From Nannocystis pusilla (GTDB lineage Bacteria > Myxococcota_A > Polyangia > Nannocystales > Nannocystaceae): a DNA stretch of 64,000 nucleotides. The stretch is from the NCBI RefSeq assembly GCF_026626665.1, contig NZ_JAPNKE010000002.1, positions 7,603,168 to 7,667,167 on the forward strand, in the 5' to 3' direction. The position numbers were made by a program, and so were the translations under genes. Shown here piece after piece: positions 10,173 to 19,000 of the stretch (position 1 is its first letter; every line of letters begins with the position of its first letter). The notes under the pieces were generated by a model. It did no database searches. It had not been told where the DNA came from and worked only from the letters and a program-made list of their open reading frames with translations.

Positions 10173-10293
10173 CCCCGTCCGACGCGCGCGATGGGATCGC
10201 CCGTATCGTTCGCCTCGGCGATGTCGCCGCCGGCGGCCCGCCGCGCTGATCGAGGCCGTCTCGCCCGCACGCCGGCGCCGCGGCGGTGTTCGA

Positions 10294-10374
10294 GATGTCT
10301 TTTTGGTCATGTCACCTGCGCGGCCTGTCGACGCGCCGGCCATGGCGACACACCGCGTACTGTCCTTCAGGACA
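10294..10374. repeat. Two dispersed palindromes in the spacer before the P450 operon
   Basis: ATGTCTTTTTGGTCAT at about 10,295–10,310 is imperfect. TGTCC-TTCA-GGACA at 10361–10374 has perfect 5-bp arms. The spacer 10,173–10,654 has no other gene that I can support. Confidence 0.6.
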
Positions 10375-10598
10375 TGTGTTAAAGAGCACCTTGCGAGCAC
10401 GCCGCTGTTCGAGCTCGCCCCCTTGACCGCGCTGCGCATCGCCGCCCGCGCGCGCGCGACCCCTTCGCGTATGCACATCGCCGGGGCCGGAGAGCCCCAG
10501 TTCGCGCTCGAATGAGGTTTTCACCGCTCGGGCGAGTGCTCGCCTGCCGCGCCTCGCGGTTCGAGCTCGCTCTCGGTGCGCGGCGAAGATGAAGATTC

Positions 10599-10637
10599 AG
10601 TCAGTTGATTGACTTAATCAGTCGTATGACTTAGACC
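10599..10637 (+). promoter_or_regulatory. Operator-like inverted repeats and possible promoter of the P450 operon
   Basis: AGTCA-N6-TGACT at 10599–10614 is followed by AGTC-GTAT-GACT at 10620–10631, four half-sites in 33 bases, 24 bases before the P450 start codon. TTGACT at 10609–10614 could be a -35 box, with TAGACC 17 bases on as a weak -10. The arrangement suits binding by two regulator dimers. The TetR protein encoded at 11,865 in the same operon is the obvious candidate. Confidence 0.5.
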
Positions 10638-10654
10638 CTCCCGCGGAGGTTCTG

Positions 10655-11860
10655 ATGAGCACCGAAAGCAGCGAGCAGGTTTTGGACTATCCCCTTCGCG
10701 CCCCCGCCCCGCTGGAGCCGCCCGAGGAGTGGGCCAGGCTGCGGCAGGGTTGCCCGGTCGCGCACGTGCGGCTGCCCAGCGGGGACCAGGCGGTCCTTTT
10801 GACCCGCTACGCCGATGTTCGCCAGGTGCTGGCCGACCCGCGGTTCACCCGGCAGCTCGGCCAGGAGGGCGCGGCCAAGCTGTCGGAGGACGGCGGCAGC
10901 GTGTTCGAGACCGAGGACGCGGCCTCGCTGACCGAGGGCCACGAGCGGTGGCGGCGCCTGCTCCACAAGTCGTTCACCGCCAAGCGCGTCTCGGCGATGC
11001 AGCCGCGCATCGAGGCGATGGCCGATGCGCTGATCGACGACATGGTGCGCCAGGGCGCGCCCGCCGACCTTGTCAGCAGCCTCGCCTTCCCGCTGCCGGT
11101 GTGGGTGATCTGCGAGCTCCTGGGCATCCCCGACATCGACCGCGACAAGCTCGCCTTCTGGTCGAACGCGATGCTGAACATGACCCAGTTCACCCGCGAG
11201 CAGATGCAGCAGGCGCAGATGGAGTTCGCCGAGTACATGACGGCGCACATCGCCGCCAAGCGGGCCGCGCCGGGCGAGGACCTGCTGAGCGAGCTGGTCG
11301 CCGCGGTCGACGACGGCCACCCGCTGACCGAACGCGAGCTGATGATGATCGGCCAGGGCATCCTGGTCGCCGGCCACGAGACCACCTCCAACACGATCGC
11401 CAAGATGATGGCGATGCTGCTCAGCGAGCGCTCGCGCTGGGAGCAGCTGGTCGCCGACCCGTCGCTAGTCCGCACCGCGGTCGAAGAGGCGCTCCGCTTC
11501 GACGCCAACGCCGGCTTCGGCCTGCCCCGCTTCATCACCGAGGAGATCGAGGTCAGCGGCCAGAAGCTGCCGGGCGGCACGACGGTGGTCTGCAACATGG
11601 CGGCCGCCAACCGCGACGAGCAAGCCTACGAGCGCGCCGACACCATGGACCTGACCCGCTCGCCGAATCCGCACTTGACCTTCGGCGTCGGACCGCACTC
11701 GTGCGTCGGCCAGGCCCTGGCCCGCACCGAGCTGCAGACCACGCTGAACGTGCTGCTGCGCCGCCTGCCGACGCTCGCGCTCGCCGTCCCGACCGAAGAA
11801 CTGGCCCGCCGCGAGGGCCTGCTCATCGGCGGACTCGAGCGGGTTCCAGTACGCTGGTGA
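10655..11860 (+). CDS. Cytochrome P450 (bacterial class I)
   Basis: 401 residues, the usual length for soluble bacterial P450s, with a GGAGG ribosome site seven bases before ATG. It holds the oxygen-binding I-helix motif AGHETTS (239–245), ExxR at E278/R281, and the haem loop FGVGPHSCVGQALARTEL with the thiolate ligand Cys350. It should insert oxygen into a small hydrophobic substrate using electrons from a ferredoxin. The genes for that ferredoxin and its reductase follow in the same operon. The substrate cannot be read from sequence. The lack of a membrane anchor argues against a CYP51-type sterol demethylase. Confidence 0.95.
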   Translation: MSTESSEQVLDYPLRAPAPLEPPEEWARLRQGCPVAHVRLPSGDQAVLLTRYADVRQVLADPRFTRQLGQEGAAKLSEDGGSVFETEDAASLTEGHERWRRLLHKSFTAKRVSAMQPRIEAMADALIDDMVRQGAPADLVSSLAFPLPVWVICELLGIPDIDRDKLAFWSNAMLNMTQFTREQMQQAQMEFAEYMTAHIAAKRAAPGEDLLSELVAAVDDGHPLTERELMMIGQGILVAGHETTSNTIAKMMAMLLSERSRWEQLVADPSLVRTAVEEALRFDANAGFGLPRFITEEIEVSGQKLPGGTTVVCNMAAANRDEQAYERADTMDLTRSPNPHLTFGVGPHSCVGQALARTELQTTLNVLLRRLPTLALAVPTEELARREGLLIGGLERVPVRW

Positions 11861-11864
11861 CCCC

Positions 11865-12515
11865 ATGGCCGGACCACGCACGAGGCACGCCCACGCCACC
11901 GAGACCCGCGAGCTCATCCTCACCACGGCCGAGCGCCTGTTCGCCGAACACGGGGTGGCCGCGGTCTCGAACCGCCAGATCAGCGAGGCCGCGGGCCAGG
12001 CGAACAACTTCGCCGTGGGCTACCACTTCGGCACCAAGACCGACCTGGTGGCCGCCATCGTGCGCCGGCACGCGCCGGAGATCGAGCGCCGCCGTCTGGA
12101 CCTTCTGAAGGCGATCCAGCGCTCGGAGACGCTGCGTGACTGGCTCGGCTGCCTGGTCCTGCCGTCCACCGAACACCTCGCCTCGCTCGGCAACCCGAGC
12201 TGGTACGCGCGCTTCATCGCCCAGGCGACCACCGACCCGGCGCTGCGCCAGATCGTCATCGACGAGACGAGCGCGTCGCCGTCGATGCGCGGGGTCTCCG
12301 AGGGCCTCATGCGCCTGATGCCGGTGCTGCCCGCCGACGTGATCGCCGAGCGCGCCGACATGAGCCGCCACCTCATCGTCCACGTGTGCGCCGAACGCGA
12401 GCGCGCGCTGCAAGAAGGCACGACGACGCCGCGGGCGACCTGGGAGGGCGCGGCGGTCGGACTCATCGACGCCCTGGCGGGCCTGTGGCAAGCCCCGTTC
12501 ACCCCCACCCGCTGA
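11865..12515 (+). CDS. TetR-family regulator inside the P450 operon
   Basis: 216 residues starting four bases after the P450 stop, so the two are co-transcribed. The N-terminal helix-turn-helix (about 14–60) reads ILTTAERLFAEHGVAAVSNR then ISEAAGQANNFAVGYHFGTK. The ligand domain has no named relatives that I can call. Its place between the oxygenase and the redox partners suggests that it senses the P450 substrate or product and controls the operon through the repeats at 10,599. That is inference. Confidence 0.85.
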   Translation: MAGPRTRHAHATETRELILTTAERLFAEHGVAAVSNRQISEAAGQANNFAVGYHFGTKTDLVAAIVRRHAPEIERRRLDLLKAIQRSETLRDWLGCLVLPSTEHLASLGNPSWYARFIAQATTDPALRQIVIDETSASPSMRGVSEGLMRLMPVLPADVIAERADMSRHLIVHVCAERERALQEGTTTPRATWEGAAVGLIDALAGLWQAPFTPTR

Positions 12516-12548
12516 CATCACCGACAAGACCGACGGAGAGCGACGACC

Positions 12549-12746
12549 ATGCGCGTGATTGTGGATCTGGAAAAATGCTGCGGTGCAGGCCAGTGCGTCC
12601 TGCTCGCGCCGAAGGTGTTCGACCAGCGCGACGACGGGATCGTGATCCTGCTCGACGAGCACCCGCCCGAGGCGCTGCACAAGGCGGTGCGCGAGGCGGC
12701 CTGCGTGTGCCCGGGGGCGGCGATCAAGCTCGAGGACCCGGCATGA
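12549..12746 (+). CDS. [3Fe-4S] ferredoxin, P450 electron donor
   Basis: 65 residues. The cluster ligands are Cys10, Cys16 (C-x5-C, in CCGAGQCV) and Cys54 in CVCPGAAI; Cys11 and Cys52 are extra. This is the small single-cluster type (FdxD/SuaB-like) that reduces bacterial P450s. A GGAGAG ribosome site precedes ATG 12549. The stop overlaps the start of the reductase gene (ATGA), so the two are translationally coupled. Confidence 0.93.
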   Translation: MRVIVDLEKCCGAGQCVLLAPKVFDQRDDGIVILLDEHPPEALHKAVREAACVCPGAAIKLEDPA

Positions 12747-13942
12747 CGCACCCCGCGAGCGTGCTGGTCGTCGGCGCCTCGGTGGGCGGCCTCGCGGTGG
12801 CAGAGTCGCTGCGCCGCGACGGCTTCGCCGGCGCGCTGACGCTGCTCGGCGCCGAGCGCCACCCGCCCTACGACCGGCCGCCGCTGTCGAAGAAGGTGCT
12901 GGCCGGCGAGTGGGAGCCGGACCGCACGCGGCTGCGCGCCGACGCGGCGCTGGCCAAGCTCGAGATGACGACGATCCTCGGCGACCCGGCGGTCCACCTC
13001 GACGTGCTCGGCCGCGCGGTGACGACGGCGTCGGGCCGCCGCCTGACCGCGGAGTCGATCGTGCTCGCCACCGGCCTCGAGCCGCGCCGCCTGCCCGGCC
13101 AGGCGCCGTGGCCGGGCGTCCACGTGCTGCGCACGCTCGACGACGCGGTGGCGCTGCGGACCGCGCTGCTCGCAGCCTCGCAGGTGGTCGTCGTCGGCGA
13201 CGGCGTGCTCGGCACCGAGGCCGCGGCGACGGCCCGCGCGATGGGCCTGGCGGTGACTCTGGTCGGGCCGCAGACGACGCTGCTCGCCAGCCAGCTGGGG
13301 CCGCAGATCGGCGGCCACCTGGCGGCCCTGCACACCGGCCGGGGCGTGCAGCTGCGCCTGGGCGCGGCGGTCGAATCCCTGGTCGGCGACGAAGCGCGCG
13401 TCCGCGGGGTCCGCCTGGCCGGCGGCGAGGTGCTGCCGGCCGACGTCGTGGTGGTGGCGATCGGCTCGCGCCCGGCGACCGACTGGCTGTTCGACAGCGG
13501 GCTGCGCCTCGGCGACGGGGTGGTCTGTGACTCCCGCTGCCGCGCCGCGGAGGGCATCTACGCGGTCGGCGACGTCGCGCGCTGGCACCACGAGGGCCTG
13601 GGCGCCGCGCTGCGCCTCGAGAACCGCAGCAACGCGGTCGAGCAGGGCGCGGCCGTGGCCGCGAACATCCTCGGCAAGGATCGTCCTTACACGCCGGTGC
13701 CGTTCTTCTGGACCGACCAGTACGACGTGAAGATCCAGGTCCACGGCTTCGCCGGCGCCGACGCCCAGGTGATCATCGTCGAGGGGTCGCCCGAGGCCGG
13801 GCAGTTCGCGGCGCTGTACGGCAGCGCCGGCAAGGTCACCGGCGTGCTCGGGTGGAACATGGTCAAGCAGACCCGCGCGCTGCGCCAGCACGTGGTCGAG
13901 GCCACCGACTGGTCGCTGGTGAATTCGCTGCGGAAGTCCTGA
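12743..13942 (+). CDS. FAD-dependent ferredoxin reductase of the P450 system
   Basis: 399 residues from ATG 12743, overlapping the ferredoxin stop by four bases. It has an N-terminal FAD Rossmann motif (VVGASVGGLAVAES), the PPYDRPPLSKKVL loop typical of putidaredoxin- and rhodocoxin-reductase-like enzymes, a second dinucleotide motif for NAD(P)H (VVGDGVLGTEAAA), and the FAD-binding YAVGDVARW segment near residue 275. It passes electrons from NAD(P)H to the ferredoxin and so to the P450. The longer upstream frame is not needed. Confidence 0.95.
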   Translation: MTHPASVLVVGASVGGLAVAESLRRDGFAGALTLLGAERHPPYDRPPLSKKVLAGEWEPDRTRLRADAALAKLEMTTILGDPAVHLDVLGRAVTTASGRRLTAESIVLATGLEPRRLPGQAPWPGVHVLRTLDDAVALRTALLAASQVVVVGDGVLGTEAAATARAMGLAVTLVGPQTTLLASQLGPQIGGHLAALHTGRGVQLRLGAAVESLVGDEARVRGVRLAGGEVLPADVVVVAIGSRPATDWLFDSGLRLGDGVVCDSRCRAAEGIYAVGDVARWHHEGLGAALRLENRSNAVEQGAAVAANILGKDRPYTPVPFFWTDQYDVKIQVHGFAGADAQVIIVEGSPEAGQFAALYGSAGKVTGVLGWNMVKQTRALRQHVVEATDWSLVNSLRKS

Positions 13943-14264
13943 CGCCGAGCGCGCTCGAACGAGGGTCGGATCGCCACCCGCGCGAGCGCGCCGCGTCCTA
14001 CTTCTTCTTCTCGGCCAGGGTCTCGCAGGCCTTCTTGTTTCTCGTGGCTGGGGGGATGGGTGCGGCGCCGAGCGTCCGCCGTCGCGGGATCACGACCTGC
14101 GATGCTGTCTTTTGGGTCATGTCACCCGCAGCGGCTCGCATCCTCGCGCCGATGGCCATTTCACGCGCTTTCATGCCCTGCCCGCGGGGCCTCGTGAGGC
14201 GAGAATGCATCCGACCCGCGGGTGAAACGGCGTGGATGAAGCGCATCCGCGGTAGACTGCGGGC
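13943..14264. other. Spacer after the P450 operon with possible short gene remnant
   Basis: On the minus strand a short reading to TAG at 13998 ends in TRNKKACETLAEKKK, which looks like a real C-terminus, but no credible start or family is visible. A palindrome-family copy (CTGTCTTTTGGGTCATG, 14,105–14,122) lies here. The plus strand must hold the promoter of the lipoprotein gene at 14,265. Confidence 0.4.
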
Positions 14265-15005
14265 ATGAACTTGCTTCGCCTGAACTTCCTGGTCCTGAGC
14301 GTGTTCGCGGCCGCGTGCGGCGACAAGGGTGACGACACCGAGGGCACCCCCACGGGCACCACGACGACCACCACCACCGATCCCACCGACGGCAATTCCA
14401 CCACGAGTCCTTCGACCGACGGCACCACTGACCCGACCACCGGCGAGCCTGCCTGCGTCGATCCCTCGCTGAGCGACTTCGGGCCGGCGGTCGAGGTCAC
14501 CCTGCGCAACGGCGGGACGACCCGGCTGTTCCTCAACCTCCAGGAGATGTGCACGCCGGTCCTGCCGATCGCGCTGCGCGACGCGAGCGACGTGGCGGTC
14601 AAGATCAACAAGGACGCCTGCGAGAACGACTGCGGCGACGTCCTGGCCGGCGCATGCGGCTGCCCGGCCGGCTGCGGCCCCGGCGACGTGGTCCAGCTCG
14701 AGCCCGGCGGCACCTTCGTCACCAGCTGGACCGGCCGCGTCTGGAACGAGCACGGCTTGCCGGCCGAGTGCCCCATGGAGGGCTGCGCGCCGCAGTGCTT
14801 CGCCGCGGCCCAGGCCCCCGCGGGCACCTACACCGTGAGCGCGCGGGCCCTCGACGCGGTCGTCGACTGCGAGCCCTGCACCTGCGAGCCGGGGCCCGAG
14901 GGCAGCTGCGTGTTCAACGGCGGCTTCGCCATGGGCGCCGAGGTCGTCGCCGAGGCCGAGCTCGTCTACCCGACGCAGACCGGGGTCGAGGTCGCGTTCG
15001 AGTGA
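14265..15005 (+). CDS. Lipoprotein with Thr/Asp-rich linker and Cys-rich domain
   Basis: 246 residues. A short signal peptide ends in the lipobox FAAAC, giving Cys19 as the lipid anchor. A linker of Thr, Ser, Asp and Pro (about 22–65) follows, as in many myxobacterial surface proteins. The C-terminal domain has about 14 cysteines, including the clusters CENDCGDV, CGCPAGCGPG and CEPCTCEPG, which suggests several disulphides. No known family is recognised. Palindromes follow within two bases of the stop. Confidence 0.8.
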   Translation: MNLLRLNFLVLSVFAAACGDKGDDTEGTPTGTTTTTTTDPTDGNSTTSPSTDGTTDPTTGEPACVDPSLSDFGPAVEVTLRNGGTTRLFLNLQEMCTPVLPIALRDASDVAVKINKDACENDCGDVLAGACGCPAGCGPGDVVQLEPGGTFVTSWTGRVWNEHGLPAECPMEGCAPQCFAAAQAPAGTYTVSARALDAVVDCEPCTCEPGPEGSCVFNGGFAMGAEVVAEAELVYPTQTGVEVAFE

Positions 15006-15006
15006 G

Positions 15007-15057
15007 ATGTCTGCATAGACATGTTCTTCAGGACATTCCCTGAGAGACATGCTCGTC
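15007..15057. repeat. Cluster of three dispersed palindromes at the 3' end of the lipoprotein gene
   Basis: ATGTCTGCATAGACAT, then a TTCTTCAGGACATT stretch, then TGAGAGACATGCTC lie head to tail right after the stop at 15005. Confidence 0.65.
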
Positions 15058-15189
15058 GTCAGGGCGGGCGGGGAAGGCAGCTTCGAGCACGGGTGCAGGT
15101 CGAAGCAGCCCGCCGCGCCTGCGCGGGCGATGCCTCCGCGCGCGGCTCGCTCGACCGCCGCGACGGCGCCTGGGTTGTCGGCCCCGGGT

Positions 15190-15455
15190 TCGCGGCTGCT
15201 CTACGACGTGCTCGGTCGCGCGTTGCTCGAGTCGCCCTGCTGGCCCCCATTCTGGCGCTGATGCGCGAGCTGGGGGCGCCGTGGCGCTTCGCCACCGACG
15301 AGCCGGCGCGCCTGATCGGCCAGCACGGCTGGGACACGGTCGTCCTCGATCCGGCCGTGCTCGCGGCGCAGCGGGGCCGCTGGCCGTTCCCCGCGCTCCC
15401 GCCCGACGCGCCCGGCATGCCGCGCGGCTACATCGTCGAGGCCGGCAAGCCGTGA
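15190..15455 (+). pseudogene. C-terminal remnant of a leucine-carboxyl-methyltransferase-like SAM enzyme
   Basis: GSRLLYDVLGRALLESP in one frame joins LLAPILALMRELGAPWRFAT in the next after adding one C near 15,236. The rest (ARLIGQHGWDTVVLDP, then RWPFPALPPDAPGMPRGYI) matches the C-terminal part of the TIGR00027/LCMT-type methyltransferases common in actinobacteria and myxobacteria. The SAM-binding N-terminal two thirds is absent. The sequence just upstream is a palindrome cluster and unrelated GC-rich DNA. The base loss may be a sequencing error, but the truncation looks real. Confidence 0.55.
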
Positions 15456-15637
15456 GGCGAAGCGCGAATCACACGCCGACCTCGACGCGATCGGGTGCCA
15501 CCACGAATTGAATGGACCGGCGGCGAGCGGGCTGGACCGTGTGGATGCAAGGAGGGCGCAAGAACGCGGCCGATGCGCGGCGCGCTGCTCCCGGCGCGGG
15601 GCGTGTCAGGAGCGCGCCGCGGGAGTATAAGCGCGCC

Positions 15638-16000
15638 ATGACCCAAGCCACCAAGCACTCCGGCGGATGCCACTGCGGCAAGGTCCGCTACGAAGTCAAC
15701 GCCGACCTCGGCCAGCCCGTCCTCGCCTGCAACTGCAGCATCTGCGGCAAGACCGGCGTCCTGCTGACGTTCGTGCCCAAGAGCGAGTTTCGCCTGACCG
15801 CCGGCGACGACGGCCTGACCGACTACCAGTTCGCCAGCAAGACCATCCACCACCTGTTCTGCAACACCTGCGGGATCCGCTCGTTCGCCCACGGCGTCGG
15901 CCCCGACGGCACCGAGATGGTCGCCATCAACGTCCGCTGCCTCGACGACGTCGACCTCGACAAGCTCAGCGTCAACAAGTACGACGGCAAGAGCGCCTGA
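15638..16000 (+). CDS. GFA/CENP-V-fold zinc protein
   Basis: 120 residues. ATG 15638 is chosen because the family motif begins a few residues later. The zinc ligands are typical: GGCHCGKVRYEV, CNCSICGKTG and FCNTCGIRSF. Members of this fold include glutathione-dependent formaldehyde-activating enzyme-like proteins. Most small single-domain members have no proven reaction, so 'GFA' should be read as a fold name. It stands alone on the plus strand. A perfect palindrome follows seven bases after the stop. Confidence 0.9.
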   Translation: MTQATKHSGGCHCGKVRYEVNADLGQPVLACNCSICGKTGVLLTFVPKSEFRLTAGDDGLTDYQFASKTIHHLFCNTCGIRSFAHGVGPDGTEMVAINVRCLDDVDLDKLSVNKYDGKSA

Positions 16001-16006
16001 TCTTCC

Positions 16007-16083
16007 AGGCATGTCCGTCGGGACATGCCTCAGGGAACAATCCGAAGGGGGCATGTCTTTTAAGGCATGTCTTGAGGAACATG
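16007..16083. repeat. Palindrome cluster in the convergent spacer
   Basis: AGGCATGTCC-GTCG-GGACATGCCT (16007–16030) has perfect 10-bp arms. A second, looser element (GCATGTCTTTTAAGGCATGTC, about 16,051–16,071) and GAGGAACATGCCTC follow. The cluster fills the space between the 3' ends of the GFA gene and the minus-strand gene that ends at 16086, so it is well placed as a two-way terminator. Confidence 0.75.
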
Positions 16084-16085
16084 CC

Positions 16086-19000
16086 TCAGCGACGCCGCGC
16101 CGTCGCCTCCAGCGTCACCGTCTCGCGCCCGCCGGCGCGGGCCAGCTCGAGCGTCACGCTCTGGCCGCGGCGGACGCTCGCGGGGGCCAGCATGCGCTCG
16201 GCGTTCTCCGAGTTGGTGACGGACACCGCGAGGCCGTCGACCCCGACCACCTCGTCGCCGGGCAGCACGCCCGCCTTGTCGGCCGGGCCGTCGATCGTGA
16301 CCGCCTCGATCCACAAGCGCTTCGGCGCCTTCGGGTCCTCCTTCTCCTTCAGCGGCGGCGGCTGCTCGCCGAGCGGGCGCGGCCGCCCGAGCTCGGTCGC
16401 CCGGCGCGTGCGCAGGCCGAGCTCGCCGCGCTCGGCGGCGGCGACCTTGCCGTTCGACACCCCGTAGATCGTGCCGAGGTCGGCCTCGACCCCGGCGGCG
16501 ACCGAGTAGTCGGCGCGGGCGACGATGCCGACGTCGGACAGGTCGCCGTCGACGAAGTGCAGCTCGCCGGCGCCGGGGCTGACGCTGGCCAGCTCGAAGC
16601 GGCCGGTGGCGTCGGTGCGCGGGCCCTTGCCGAACAGGCTGCCGATGAGGTTGCCGGTGCGCTCGTTCTTGCCGAAGGTCATCACCGACATGCCGGCCAG
16701 CGGCTGGCCGCTGCGCGAGTCGAGGAGGACGCCGCGCAGGCGGGCCCACGGCTGCAGCTCGAGGGTGACCGCGGCGCGCTCGCCCGGCTTCAGCTCGAGC
16801 GGGTGCTCGACGCGGCCGGCGTCGGCCACCGCGACGAGCTCGTAGGCGCCGGGGTCGAGGTGGTCGAGGCGCCGGCTGCCGGTCGCGCTGTCGACGATCT
16901 CGAGGTCGCTGCTGGTGCCGCCGCCCGGCTTCTTGTGCGTGACGTGCAGCTCCCACCGCGGCACCGGCTCGCCCCCGGCGCGCGCGGTGATCGTCAGCTC
17001 GGCCAGCGGGACCACCTGCAGGCGCACGTCTGTCCCCGGGGACAGGCCGGACACCTCGACGCGCGCGCTGCCGCGGAGGGCCTCGGCGCGCAGGGTGTAG
17101 GTCCGCCGCGCCAGGCCGGTGAACTCGAAGCGGCCGTCCTCGCCCGACAGCGCCGGCTCGCTGCGCCCCGAGAAGCCCGGGGACGCCTGCGCCTGGGGGT
17201 CCTTCGGCGGCTCGGGCACGAGCCCGACCTTCTCGCCCGAGCGGGCCGCCTCGGGCCGGTGGAACAGGCTCTCGGCCGGGTCGCGCTGCTCCAGCGTCGC
17301 GGTGACCCACGCGTCGGGCGTCGGCGCCCCGTCGGGCCCGAGCACCACCCCGCGCAGCACCCCGTCGCGCAGCTCCACCACCAGGTCGACGCCCGGGGTG
17401 ACGACCCCCGCCGAGATGGTCTTGCGGACAGGTTCGTACGACCTGTCCGCAGGGACATCCCAGCGCATCACGTTGCCCGCGCGGTCGAGCACCCGCACCT
17501 CGTACTCGCCGCCGTCGAGGCCGCGCGCGGCGTAGGTGCCGTCCTCGGCGATCGGGGAGCGGTCGCGGCGGCCGGCGTCGAACGACATCATCATGCCGCC
17601 CTGCTTCGGCGTCACCGGCAGCAGTTGCACGCTGCCGCCCTTGACCGCCGCGCCGCGGGCGTCCACCACCCGGCCGGTGACCGTCGCGCGCGGCTCGAGC
17701 ACCACCACCGCGCCTTCGAGGCCGTCGGCGCCGACGTCGATGTCGAGCTGCCCGCGGCTGCCGTCGGGCGCCTCGGCGACCAGGCGCAGCGGGCCCGGCT
17801 TGACCGGGCGCAGCGTGAACTCGCCGCGGGCGTCGGCGCGGCTGCGCACGAGCACGTTGCCGAGGTTGGCGAGGAAGGTCATGAAGCCGGGCTCGTCGTC
17901 GGCCAACGTCAGCGACACCGCCGCCATCGCGGGCGGCTCGACCCGCCCGCGCACCTCGACCCCGCGGTCGAGCTCGACCAGCACCCCGGTGACGTCGGCG
18001 TCGGCCACGGTGACCGACGGGCCGCCGAGGATCTCCGGCAGCGCCTGCTCGGCCACCGAGCCGAGCATGTACGTGCCCGGCCGGACGCCGAGCACCTCGA
18101 AGTAACCGTCGACCGCGCTCGGGCCGGTGGCCGGGCGCAGCGCGAACGGGCTCAGCGCCAGCGCGCCGACCATGACCCCGTCGAGCGCCTTGCGCGGGTC
18201 GTCCTTGGCGGCGACGAAGCCGGAGATCTTGAACGCCCGCTCGACGCGGACCTCGACCCCCGTGAGCGACTCGCCGATCCCCAGCTCCACCTTCGTCGGC
18301 TCGCGCGAGGCGTGCCCGGCCGCCGTCGCCGACAGGGCGTGCGCGCCCGAGGCCATGCCGCCGAGGCGGAACCGGCCGCGCGCGTCGCTGACCGCCGCGG
18401 CGTCGCCGAACCCGCCGAACTCGCCGACGCTGACCACCGCGCCCTCGACCGGCGCGTCGCCCGGGTCGGCGCGCACCGTGCCCTCGATCGAGGCCGCGGG
18501 CACCAGCCGCAGGTCGACCGAGCGCGGGCCGCCGGCCACGTCGACGCTCTCGCTGTCGCCGGTGTAGTCGGCGTGCCAGGCGGTGATCTGGTACAGGCCG
18601 TCGTCGACCTGCACCGCGAACTTGCCCTCGCCATCGCTGACCGCCGGGAACGAGGCGCGGCTGAACTGGATCACGTTGCCCTCGCCCTGGCGGTCGACGC
18701 TGACGATCGCGCCCTCGACCGGTCCGCCGCCGATGTCGCTCACGGTGCCGCGCAGCAGGTGCCCGCCGGCGACCAGGGCGGCGTCGAGGCCGGTGTGCGG
18801 CGTACCTGCCTGAAGCGACAGGTCCTTGCGGACATAGGGGAGATAGCCGCCGGCGGACGCGCTGAGGATGTAGTGCCCGGGCCGCACCAGCGGCACCGAC
18901 CAGTCGCCCGAGGCGTCGGTGCGCACGGTGATCGGCGCGCCGATGTCGCCGAACTCGACCGGGACGCCGAGGCCCTTCGGCCGCAGCATCACCACCGCGC

